DNA of 12,693 nucleotides from positions 1-12,693 of the forward strand of contig JADHVS010000128.1 in NCBI GenBank assembly GCA_016783865.1. Direction: 5' to 3'. Positions within the stretch are counted from its first letter, which is position 1, and the number at the start of each line of letters is the position of its first letter. Position numbers and translations under genes: made by a program. The DNA comes from Bacteroidales bacterium. Lineage in GTDB: Bacteria; Bacteroidota; Bacteroidia; Bacteroidales; SM23-62. Below the pieces are notes generated by a model, which was not told where the DNA came from, made no database searches, and saw only the letters and a program-made list of their open reading frames with translations. This document shows positions 1 to 6,917 of this stretch, in pieces.

Positions 1-1164
1 GAGGAAACGGCCATACTGATCGGTGTGATTGATGAATCACAGGATGAGGGAGCTGTAAATGAATACCTGGAGGAACTGGCCTTTCTTGTGAAGACAGCCG
101 GAGCTGTTCCGGTTGGTCAATTTACCCAACGCCTGAAATATCCCGATACAAAAACCTTCGTGGGCTCCGGGAAATTACTTGAGATAAAACAATTTGTCGA
201 TGACCGGGAGATTGACCTTGTTATTTTTGATGATGAATTATCACCCAGCCAGCTGCGAAATGTTGAAAAGGCTCTCGACTGCAGGATCCTCGACCGCACC
301 AACCTGATCCTAGATATCTTCGCCAGCAGAGCCAAAACAGCGCATGCCAAAACTCAGGTTGAACTTGCTCAATATCAATATCTCCTTCCCAGGCTAACCG
401 GGATGTGGACCCACCTGGAAAGACAAAAAGGAGGGATTGGCCTGAGGGGTCCCGGGGAGACCGAGATTGAAACGGACCGGCGGGTCATCAGGGACCGCAT
501 CGCCAAGCTGAAAACCGACCTGGTGAAAATTGACAAGCAGATGCATACCCAGCGGCAAAACAGGGGAAAAATGGTAAGGGTTTCACTGGTAGGGTATACC
601 AATGTAGGGAAATCCACCCTGATGAATGTGTTGAGTAAATCGGATGTCTTTGCAGAAAACAAACTATTTGCCACCCTCGATACAACTGTCAGGAAAGTAG
701 TTATCGGCAACCTGCCGTTTCTTCTTTCTGATACGGTCGGTTTCATCAGGAAACTGCCTCATTCCCTGGTTGAATCCTTCAAATCAACACTCGATGAGGT
801 CAGGGAATCCGATCTCCTGCTGCACATCGTTGATATCTCTCATCCAAATTTCGAGGAACAGATCGAAGTGGTGAACCAAACCCTTTTCGAACTCGATGCA
901 GTCGATAAACCGGTAATCATGGTCTTTAATAAAACTGATATCTTTCAATTCATCCCCAAGGATGAAGATGACCTGACCCCTGTCACCAGGGAAAACTTCA
1001 GTCTCGATGACCTGAAAAAGTCATGGATGGCCAGGTATAGCGGGACATGCGCTTTTGTGTCAGCCAGGAAAAAGGACAATATTGAAGAGATCAGGGATAT
1101 GCTGTACGAACGGGTGAAAGAGCTTCATGTTAAACGCTACCCGTACAATGATTTATTGTATTGA
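1..1164 (+). CDS. hflX: GTPase HflX, 3' part of gene (5' end outside window)
   Basis: HflX is a GTPase of the Obg-HflX superfamily that binds the 50S subunit and splits or rescues stalled ribosomes. The frame is open from base 1 (it begins E-E-T-A-I-L-I-G), so the GTG at 25 is probably internal and the true start lies upstream. Numbering from that GTG, the N-terminal HflX domain holds GSGK (47-50) and IFDDELSPSQ (67-76). The glycine-rich linker GGIGLRGPGETEIETDRR is at 136-153. The G domain shows G1 GYTNVGKST (190-198), the switch ATLDTT (216-221), G3 DTVGF (236-240), G4 NKTD (302-305) and G5 SARK (346-349). A charged coiled segment (about 154-181) joins the two domains. All nucleotide-binding motifs are intact. 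The C-terminus is complete and stops 34 nt from the convergent asd gene. Identification is firm; only the N-terminal tip is missing. Confidence 0.96.
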   Translation, partial: EETAILIGVIDESQDEGAVNEYLEELAFLVKTAGAVPVGQFTQRLKYPDTKTFVGSGKLLEIKQFVDDREIDLVIFDDELSPSQLRNVEKALDCRILDRTNLILDIFASRAKTAHAKTQVELAQYQYLLPRLTGMWTHLERQKGGIGLRGPGETEIETDRRVIRDRIAKLKTDLVKIDKQMHTQRQNRGKMVRVSLVGYTNVGKSTLMNVLSKSDVFAENKLFATLDTTVRKVVIGNLPFLLSDTVGFIRKLPHSLVESFKSTLDEVRESDLLLHIVDISHPNFEEQIEVVNQTLFELDAVDKPVIMVFNKTDIFQFIPKDEDDLTPVTRENFSLDDLKKSWMARYSGTCAFVSARKKDNIEEIRDMLYERVKELHVKRYPYNDLLY

Positions 1165-1198
1165 TCTTAAGCAGCTAAGGCAGGTAAGTCCTGAATGA

Positions 1199-2191
1199 CT
1201 AGCCAATCAGCCCCATCTCCACCATATATTCCGCAATCTGTATAGCATTCGTGGCGGCACCCTTTCTCAGGTTATCCGATACCACCCATATATTCAGTCC
1301 GTTTGGAATGGATTCATCGCGCCGGATACGCCCAACAAATACTTCATCCTTACCTTCGGCATTCCGGGGCATGGGATAGATATTATTGGCAGGATCATCT
1401 TCAATAACTATACCCGGCATTTCGGCGAGGAGCCTGCGGGCATCATCCACCTCAAAAGCTTTTGCGAACTCAATATTGATGGCCTCTGAATGGCCTCCAA
1501 TCACAGGTACCCTCACAGCCGTCATGGTAACCCGGATGCTGTCATCCCCAAGGATCTTACGCGTTTCGTTAAGCATCTTCATCTCCTCCTTGGTATAGCC
1601 ATTCTCAAGGAACATATCACAGTGTGGCAGGCAATTTTTGTTAATTGGATGAGCATAAGCCATTTCTCCCTCAATACCTGCCAGCTCATTTTCAAGCTGA
1701 CGCACAGCTTTTACCCCCGTCCCGGTAACAGATTGGTATGTAGAAACCACAACCCGCCTGATCCCATAGGCTTTATGCAACGGGGCCAATGCCAACACCA
1801 TCTGGATCGTGGAACAATTCGGATTGGCAATGATCTTATCCTCCGGAGTCATTACAGATGCATTGATTTCCGGCACAACCAGCTTTTTTGTCGGATCCAT
1901 TCTCCATGCAGAAGAATTGTCAATCACAACAGTCCCGACTTCAGCAAACTTCGGCGCCCATTCGAGCGAGGTTCCACCCCCGGCAGAGAATATAGCTACA
2001 TCAGGTTTTTCTGCCACTGCGGTGGCCATCCCAATGACTTTATGTTTTTTTCCTGAAAAAACTACCTCTTTACCAACCGATTTTTCGGAGGCAACGGGAT
2101 AAAGGATTGTAACAGGAAAGTTTCTTTCCTCAAGCACTTTTAACATTACGGTTCCAACAAGACCTGTAGCACCAACAACGGCAACTTTCAT
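1199..2191 (-). CDS. asd: Aspartate-semialdehyde dehydrogenase
   Basis: This enzyme reduces beta-aspartyl phosphate to aspartate semialdehyde with NADPH, feeding lysine/diaminopimelate, threonine and methionine synthesis. The 330-residue length is normal for the family. The N-terminal NADP-binding motif is VVGATGLVG (5-13). Substrate and active-site segments follow: SAGGGTS (69-75), DNSSAWRMD (91-99), and NPNCST (123-128) with catalytic Cys126. Gln153 lies in TYQSVTGTG (151-159), and the acid/base His234 lies in IGGHSE (231-236). The C-terminal SDNLRKGAA segment, which closes the NADP site, is also present. The ATG start at 2191 places the nucleotide-binding strand at residues 3-6, as expected. 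No strong ribosome binding site is visible, which is usual for Bacteroidota. It appears monocistronic here: hflX converges on it and the lamin-tail gene is divergent. Confidence 0.97.
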   Translation of the reverse strand: MKVAVVGATGLVGTVMLKVLEERNFPVTILYPVASEKSVGKEVVFSGKKHKVIGMATAVAEKPDVAIFSAGGGTSLEWAPKFAEVGTVVIDNSSAWRMDPTKKLVVPEINASVMTPEDKIIANPNCSTIQMVLALAPLHKAYGIRRVVVSTYQSVTGTGVKAVRQLENELAGIEGEMAYAHPINKNCLPHCDMFLENGYTKEEMKMLNETRKILGDDSIRVTMTAVRVPVIGGHSEAINIEFAKAFEVDDARRLLAEMPGIVIEDDPANNIYPMPRNAEGKDEVFVGRIRRDESIPNGLNIWVVSDNLRKGAATNAIQIAEYMVEMGLIG

Positions 2192-2222
2192 AATGGTATG
2201 AGATTATATGATTAAAAATTTC

Positions 2223-2258
2223 AGATTGTAACTGAACGGGCAAAACCGGTAACAATCT
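2223..2258. promoter_or_regulatory. Inverted repeat in the divergent asd / lamin-tail gene spacer
   Basis: The arms AGATTGTAAC (2223-2232) and GTAACAATCT (2249-2258) match at 9 of 10 positions as an inverted repeat, with 16 nt between them. They lie in the 101-nt gap between two divergent start codons (2191 and 2293). The position would suit an operator acting on either gene, or a hairpin in a leader transcript. No convincing TAnnTTTG promoter element was found beside it, so the regulatory role is inference. Confidence 0.3.
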
Positions 2259-2292
2259 ATTATGAGTGCAAAAATTGAAATAATATTTTGAA

Positions 2293-4941
2293 ATGAAAAA
2301 GCTTGGTTTACTTTTTTTATTTATTTCTGCAATATGTTCAGCGCAGATTACATTTGATTTTGAACAAGAAGGATTATCGGGATGGGTCCAGTGCAGGGAT
2401 TCTTCGTGGGATATTACTTCCGGGATCTCAATATCGGGGAAGGCCAGCCTGTCTCATGTATTTGATAATCAGGATTCCGGGCACGATCAGATCAGTACAG
2501 GCATGGATAGCCTCAGGCCTGACCTGGGTGCCACCTCCTGGGAATTCACGATCCATCATGGCTATAATCCCTCTTCGTCAAATAATTGGGCCTTTTTTTT
2601 AATCTCTGACCAGGAGGCCTGTGAAATGCACCCGGCAGGCAAAGCATCAGGATACGCGATCGGCGTGAACTATCATGACTCTGATGACCTGGTTAAACTA
2701 TGGAGGATCGACCATGGAAAGGGAACGATAGTGATTGAAACAAATCTGAACTGGCAGGATAGCATTGGTCCAAATTCACCTTGCCGGATGAAGGCAACGC
2801 GCAATCCAAAAGGTGACTGGATCATCTATTATAAATTCTTCAATTTGGATGAGGATTGGATTGAGATCGGCAGCGGCCTGGAAACAAAGCGCATTGCACC
2901 TGCACATATCGGTCTGTATTATGAATATTCATCCAAACAGGATATGAAGCTTTGGGTGGATGATATAACGCTGGACGGATTTTTCCTGAAGGATACCATT
3001 GCGCCTGCAGTGGACTCGATAATAATTGCAGGGAGTGACCAGCTATTCATCCGTTTTTCAGAGAAGATCGATACCTCGGGACTAATTAATGCAATCAATT
3101 TCATGGTTGACCATGATGTTGGTCACCCGATGAATGTGCATATTGTATCGAATAGTGAACTACTGCTGACCTTTGACACACCCTTCCCTGATGGCCAGGA
3201 ATGTACATTGCTGATTCATAATATTTTAGACCTGAAGGGAAACATGCTGGGGACAAGCCGGCATTACTTCACATATTTTCAACCAGCCGCGAATGATATC
3301 ATAATCAATGAGATCATGACTGATCCAACACCCTCCATGGGACTACCTGAATATGAATTTATAGAACTATACAACCGAAGCGGTCATCAAATTGTATTAT
3401 ATGAATGGCAACTGGCCTGTAATCAAACTATCATGACATTTCCCGATATTGTCATCGATAGTGGAGATTACCTCCTGCTTACTCATGAGGATGCAATGGA
3501 CCTTTTTACTGATACCTTAAAAATAATTTCCCTGCTCAGGAGTAAAACCAGCCTGAAAAATGATGCGGGAAAAATCATGCTCAACGATCCCGATGGCCGG
3601 CTGATCGACTGGCTTAATTATAATGAGGATTGGTATGAAAACGAGTATTTCCGGTCGGGTGGCTGGTCACTGGAAAGAATCGATCCCGAAAGATTTTGTG
3701 GTGGCAGCATAAACTGGAAGACCTCTAAAGATCTGAATGGTGGAACCCCGGGACGGATTAATTCCATATATCAGCCAAATCCTGATATCCTGAATCCGGA
3801 TGTCCTGCGTGTAGAATTGCCGGAAAAAAATGTAATAAAGATCCTTTTCAATGAACCCATGGACAGTGCAGGTCAAACGGGAATCGATCATTATGACATT
3901 TCGGGATATCACGGCATGATAACACATGTTAACCTGGTGTCGCCGGAATATAGTGAAACCATTTTGCATCTGAATAAAGAGCTGAACAGGGATTCTGTTT
4001 TTTACCTCGAAATTTCCCCACATGTAAGAGATTGTGCAGGAAATCCCGTGACAGGCAGGCCGATTAAATTTGCCGTACCTGAATTTCCCGATAGCGGGGA
4101 AATAGTGATCAATGAGATATTGTTTAATCCATCCCCGGGTGGGGTTGATTTTGTAGAACTGTACAATGCCTCATCCGGCACCTTTGATTTAAATGATATC
4201 ATGATAGCTAACAGGGACATCTATAACGATTCAATATCATCGGCAGCAAGATTGGATAACGGGCACAGGCTATTTTTCCCGCAGGACTACTTACTCCTTT
4301 CTGAAAATATTAATCAACTAATGATAGATTTTCCGGGAATGCCGGCGGATAACGGGATTGAATTACCAGAATTGCCTGCCTATGGCGATAATTCCGGAAC
4401 AATTGTGTTATTGAACAGATGGTACCAGGTTATTGATGAATTCGCCTACAATTCAAAAATGCATTTTCCTTTGCTGGCTTCCGGTGAGGGCGTATCACTT
4501 GAACGGATAAGTCCCTTTTCTCCGACCAATGATCCGAACAATTGGCACTCTGCCGCAGAGGATGCAGGATTTGCAACTCCCGGATATCAGAATTCACAGG
4601 GGATGAATGAACCTTCCCATATCTCAGGAATACACATTGAGCCCGAAATCTTCTCTCCCGACAATGATGGAATAGATGATTATGTAAGTATACATTACCA
4701 TTTCGATTACCCGGGCAGTGTTGTCAGCGCCTGGATTTTTGATCCGCGTGGCAGACTGATATGCCAGCTTGCAAATAACCAATTATTGGGAAACAATGGC
4801 CATATAACATGGGATGGGACAGATCATTCAGGCCGTCGTGTGAATACGGGAATATACCTTGTTTATATCAAGCTTTTTACCTTGAGCGGACAGGTAAGGG
4901 AGGTGAAGAAAACATGTGTTCTTTCAGGCCGGAATTTGTAA
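2293..4941 (+). CDS. Secreted multidomain protein with two lamin-tail domains and a FlgD-like C-terminal Ig domain
   Basis: Function is unknown; this is probably an exported or cell-surface protein. The signal peptide is residues 1-18 (K-K, hydrophobic core, then C-S-A-Q). Residues about 20-230 resemble a concanavalin/LamG-like beta-sandwich ending in LWVDDITLDGF. Two copies of an Ig-like plus lamin-tail (LTD) unit follow. The first Ig-like domain (about 236-330, IRFSEKID) leads to an LTD that starts at NDIIINEIMTDPTPS (334-348). The second Ig-like domain (about 500-596, ILFNEPMD) leads to an LTD that starts at GEIVINEILFNPSP (602-615). Both LTDs close with S-L-E-R-I, then N-W, then T-P-G and N-S, which supports an internal duplication. 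The C-terminus (about 785-880) has FSPDNDGIDD, WDGTDHSGRRV and GIYLVYIK, like FlgD Ig and type IX secretion C-terminal domains. In Bacteroidota such proteins are typically type IX cargo, but no secretion genes are nearby. The stop codon is 2 nt from the convergent punA stop. Confidence 0.85.
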   Translation: MKKLGLLFLFISAICSAQITFDFEQEGLSGWVQCRDSSWDITSGISISGKASLSHVFDNQDSGHDQISTGMDSLRPDLGATSWEFTIHHGYNPSSSNNWAFFLISDQEACEMHPAGKASGYAIGVNYHDSDDLVKLWRIDHGKGTIVIETNLNWQDSIGPNSPCRMKATRNPKGDWIIYYKFFNLDEDWIEIGSGLETKRIAPAHIGLYYEYSSKQDMKLWVDDITLDGFFLKDTIAPAVDSIIIAGSDQLFIRFSEKIDTSGLINAINFMVDHDVGHPMNVHIVSNSELLLTFDTPFPDGQECTLLIHNILDLKGNMLGTSRHYFTYFQPAANDIIINEIMTDPTPSMGLPEYEFIELYNRSGHQIVLYEWQLACNQTIMTFPDIVIDSGDYLLLTHEDAMDLFTDTLKIISLLRSKTSLKNDAGKIMLNDPDGRLIDWLNYNEDWYENEYFRSGGWSLERIDPERFCGGSINWKTSKDLNGGTPGRINSIYQPNPDILNPDVLRVELPEKNVIKILFNEPMDSAGQTGIDHYDISGYHGMITHVNLVSPEYSETILHLNKELNRDSVFYLEISPHVRDCAGNPVTGRPIKFAVPEFPDSGEIVINEILFNPSPGGVDFVELYNASSGTFDLNDIMIANRDIYNDSISSAARLDNGHRLFFPQDYLLLSENINQLMIDFPGMPADNGIELPELPAYGDNSGTIVLLNRWYQVIDEFAYNSKMHFPLLASGEGVSLERISPFSPTNDPNNWHSAAEDAGFATPGYQNSQGMNEPSHISGIHIEPEIFSPDNDGIDDYVSIHYHFDYPGSVVSAWIFDPRGRLICQLANNQLLGNNGHITWDGTDHSGRRVNTGIYLVYIKLFTLSGQVREVKKTCVLSGRNL

Positions 4942-4943
4942 AG

Positions 4944-5753
4944 CTAAAGACTGCTGATCAGTTCCTTCATGATCAGGGTCATTTTCGGCTCTGCCTCTTC
5001 GGCCACTCCTTTAACATCGTCGAGAGAAACCTTTACTATCTTCCCCGGTACCCCCAGGTCGGTAATTATTGAGATAGCAAAACAGGTAATGCCCATCTGG
5101 TGAGCAACTATGATCTCAGGAACCGTCGACATGCCCACTGTATCACCGCCTATGTTCCTGAAATAGACATATTCCTTTGGTGTTTCAAGAGTTGGCCCTG
5201 TGGTTCCAACATAACAACCTACCTGAACCTTAATACTGTTTTTGTATGCAATTTCCTTTGCCCGTTCAATTAATTCTGTATTGTAAGTCTCACTCATGTC
5301 AGGAAAACGGTCGCCAAATTCGGGATAGTGTTTGCCTATAAGCGGGTTCGGAATGAGGTTGATGTGGTCGTTAATGATCATCAGGTCACCTATTTCGAAA
5401 CCGGGATTTACACCACCGCTGGCATTGGATACAAACAGGTGCCTGATCCCGAGATATTTCATAACACGCACAGGGAAAGTAACCTCCTGCATGGTATAAC
5501 CTTCATAATAGTGAAACCGGCCCTGCATGGCTACTACCTTTTTCTCATTGATGGTGCCAAAAATAAGATTGCCATGGTGACTTTCAACTGTGGATGCCGG
5601 GAAATTGGGAATATTCTCATAATCCAGGACGAACTCCTGCTTAATCTCCGAAACCATTCCCCCTAAACCCGTGCCAAGGATGATTCCGGTTTCCGGCTCA
5701 AAACCGGTCTTATTTTTTATGAAGGATACTGTCTCTTTTATTGTGCCTAACAT
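4944..5753 (-). CDS. punA: Purine nucleoside phosphorylase (trimeric, PNP/MTAP family)
   Basis: This enzyme carries out phosphorolysis of purine nucleosides to free base and (deoxy)ribose-1-phosphate in purine salvage. The 269-residue length fits the trimeric class. Phosphate-binding segments are ILGTGLGG (25-32), HHGN (59-62), QGRFHYYEGY (77-86), SNASGG (109-114) and Ser209 in VGMSTVPE. The purine-site Glu190 (GPTLET) and Met208 are present. Unusually, the position aligning without gaps to human Asn243 is Asp232 (IITDLG), and the expected ribose-contacting His of a SHEEV-like segment appears as Leu244 (SLDDV). Both changes resemble methylthioadenosine phosphorylase (see findings). The ATG start at 5753 gives the usual family N-terminus and lies inside the 3' end of lpxK, so the two overlap by 44 nt and are probably translationally coupled. 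No terminator follows, because the convergent gene ends 2 nt away. Confidence 0.93.
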   Translation of the reverse strand: MLGTIKETVSFIKNKTGFEPETGIILGTGLGGMVSEIKQEFVLDYENIPNFPASTVESHHGNLIFGTINEKKVVAMQGRFHYYEGYTMQEVTFPVRVMKYLGIRHLFVSNASGGVNPGFEIGDLMIINDHINLIPNPLIGKHYPEFGDRFPDMSETYNTELIERAKEIAYKNSIKVQVGCYVGTTGPTLETPKEYVYFRNIGGDTVGMSTVPEIIVAHQMGITCFAISIITDLGVPGKIVKVSLDDVKGVAEEAEPKMTLIMKELISSL

Positions 5754-6819
5754 AATTCAGAATGTGATGATTAAAGTTCTCTGTGTCTTCGTTAAGGAAA
5801 TCAATAACAATCGGAATATAATACATTTTTATTTTGACCAAAGGATCAATGTCAGGAAATTTTTGAAGACGCATGGCATCTTTTTCGGTTGTCATGATCA
5901 TCTTTTCTTCCCCTTCCATTTCCTGAAATGTTTGGATAATTTGTTGTATGTCTTTTTTCCTGAATGAATAGTGATCGGGGAAAATAAGTTCGGTTATTTT
6001 GGTAGAGTAGTTACGGATATATTTTTTGAATGACCTGGGATTGACGATTCCTGAAATCATCAGGACATGTGGTTTGATATCTTTTATCGTCTTCCGGGAC
6101 AAGGATAATTCAACATCAGGAAATACTGGCTCAGGATCCTTATCGTGAAGCCTGGTAAAATAAAGATTCTGAAAGGGATATAACCTGAGGTCTTTAAAGA
6201 TCAAGCGTCTCTCGATGGGTTTGATCCTGTCGGGGCATTTGGTAATCAGTATAATATTGGCTCTTCTTTTCTCAAATGACTGTTCCCGAAGCCTACCGGC
6301 CGGTAGCAGCAAATCGGTGGAGATGGGACGGTTATAATCGATCAGCAGGATTGATAAGCCTGGCTTGACACGCCTGTGCTGGTATGCATCATCCAGGAGG
6401 ATCACATCCAGGTCGGGGATCTCTTTCATCAGGTTTTTTATTCCTTTCACCCTTCTGCGGTCCACTGCTACATTTATTTCTGGAAATTTGCTTTTTATCT
6501 GGCGCGATTCGTCCCCTATCTCATCGAGTGTAGAATCCTGATCCGCCAGGATATAATTCCTTGTTTTTCGCTTATAGCCGCGGCTTAGAGAGGCAACTTT
6601 AAATTCATCTTTCAGAAGGCGGATAAGGTATTCCACATGGGGCGTCTTACCTGTACCTCCAACAGTGATATTCCCGACAGATATAACGGGCATATCAAAC
6701 TCTTCAGAAGAGATCAGCTGGTAGTCGAACAGAAGATTCCTGAAATATATTATGAAGCCATATATCAATGATAATGGATACAGTAAAATTCTCCAGGTAT
6801 TTCTGGGGGAGGTCTGCAT
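5710..6819 (-). CDS. lpxK: Tetraacyldisaccharide 4'-kinase
   Basis: LpxK phosphorylates the 4' position of the lipid A disaccharide at the inner face of the cytoplasmic membrane, forming lipid IVA. I prefer the ATG at 6819 (369 residues) to the TTG six bases upstream. Numbers below are from that upstream TTG. A hydrophobic membrane-anchoring helix spans about 13-29. The P-loop is GNITVGGTGKTP (51-62), followed by SRGYKRKT (81-88), IGDESRQ (103-109), DRRR (122-125) and LDDAYQHRRVKPG (144-156). The C-terminal lobe has FPDHYSF and TTEKDAMRL. The 'DDA' where many proteobacterial enzymes have 'DDG' looks like lineage variation. It sits between sppA and punA on the same strand, with a 98-nt gap from sppA that contains a REP-like hairpin. 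Its last codons overlap punA. Confidence 0.95.
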   Translation of the reverse strand: MQTSPRNTWRILLYPLSLIYGFIIYFRNLLFDYQLISSEEFDMPVISVGNITVGGTGKTPHVEYLIRLLKDEFKVASLSRGYKRKTRNYILADQDSTLDEIGDESRQIKSKFPEINVAVDRRRVKGIKNLMKEIPDLDVILLDDAYQHRRVKPGLSILLIDYNRPISTDLLLPAGRLREQSFEKRRANIILITKCPDRIKPIERRLIFKDLRLYPFQNLYFTRLHDKDPEPVFPDVELSLSRKTIKDIKPHVLMISGIVNPRSFKKYIRNYSTKITELIFPDHYSFRKKDIQQIIQTFQEMEGEEKMIMTTEKDAMRLQKFPDIDPLVKIKMYYIPIVIDFLNEDTENFNHHILNYVRHNKRDSILHKK

Positions 6820-6852
6820 GATCAATACAAGGTTATCATAACTGAAAACTAA

Positions 6853-6897
6853 GTCATCCTGAACTTGCCTGCCCTGGGCACGCGGATTCGGAATGAC
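6853..6897. repeat. REP-like imperfect palindrome, degenerate copy
   Basis: The outer arms GTCATCCTGAA (6853-6863) and TTCGGAATGAC (6887-6897) match at 9 of 11 positions as an inverted repeat. An inner perfect hairpin TGCCC-T-GGGCA occupies 6870-6880. The left arm, extended to GTCATCCTGAACTTG, is identical to the start of the element at 10982, so these are two copies of one repeat family. It fills much of the sppA-lpxK gap and could affect transcription or mRNA decay between the two genes (inference). Confidence 0.65.
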
Positions 6898-6917
6898 ATA
6901 TACACAATAATTTAATG

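Noticed and set aside
1165..1198. Bidirectional terminator between hflX and asd
   Set aside because: The 34-nt gap contains no stem of useful length and no T run.
1490..2056. 188-codon plus-strand open frame opposite asd
   Set aside because: It lies wholly antisense to a fully supported asd gene and has no recognisable domain; a coding-strand shadow.
2281..2290. TAnnTTTG-like element just before the lamin-tail gene (TAATATTTTG)
   Set aside because: Spacing of the TA and TTTG parts is wrong by one base, and it would place transcription start inside the coding region.
5671..5967. Plus-strand open frame across the lpxK/punA overlap
   Set aside because: Antisense to two well-supported genes, with no ribosome binding site and no family similarity.
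6820..6825. TTG start for lpxK two codons upstream of the ATG
   Set aside because: The ATG at 6819 is in the same frame, is a stronger start, and still precedes the hydrophobic helix and P-loop.
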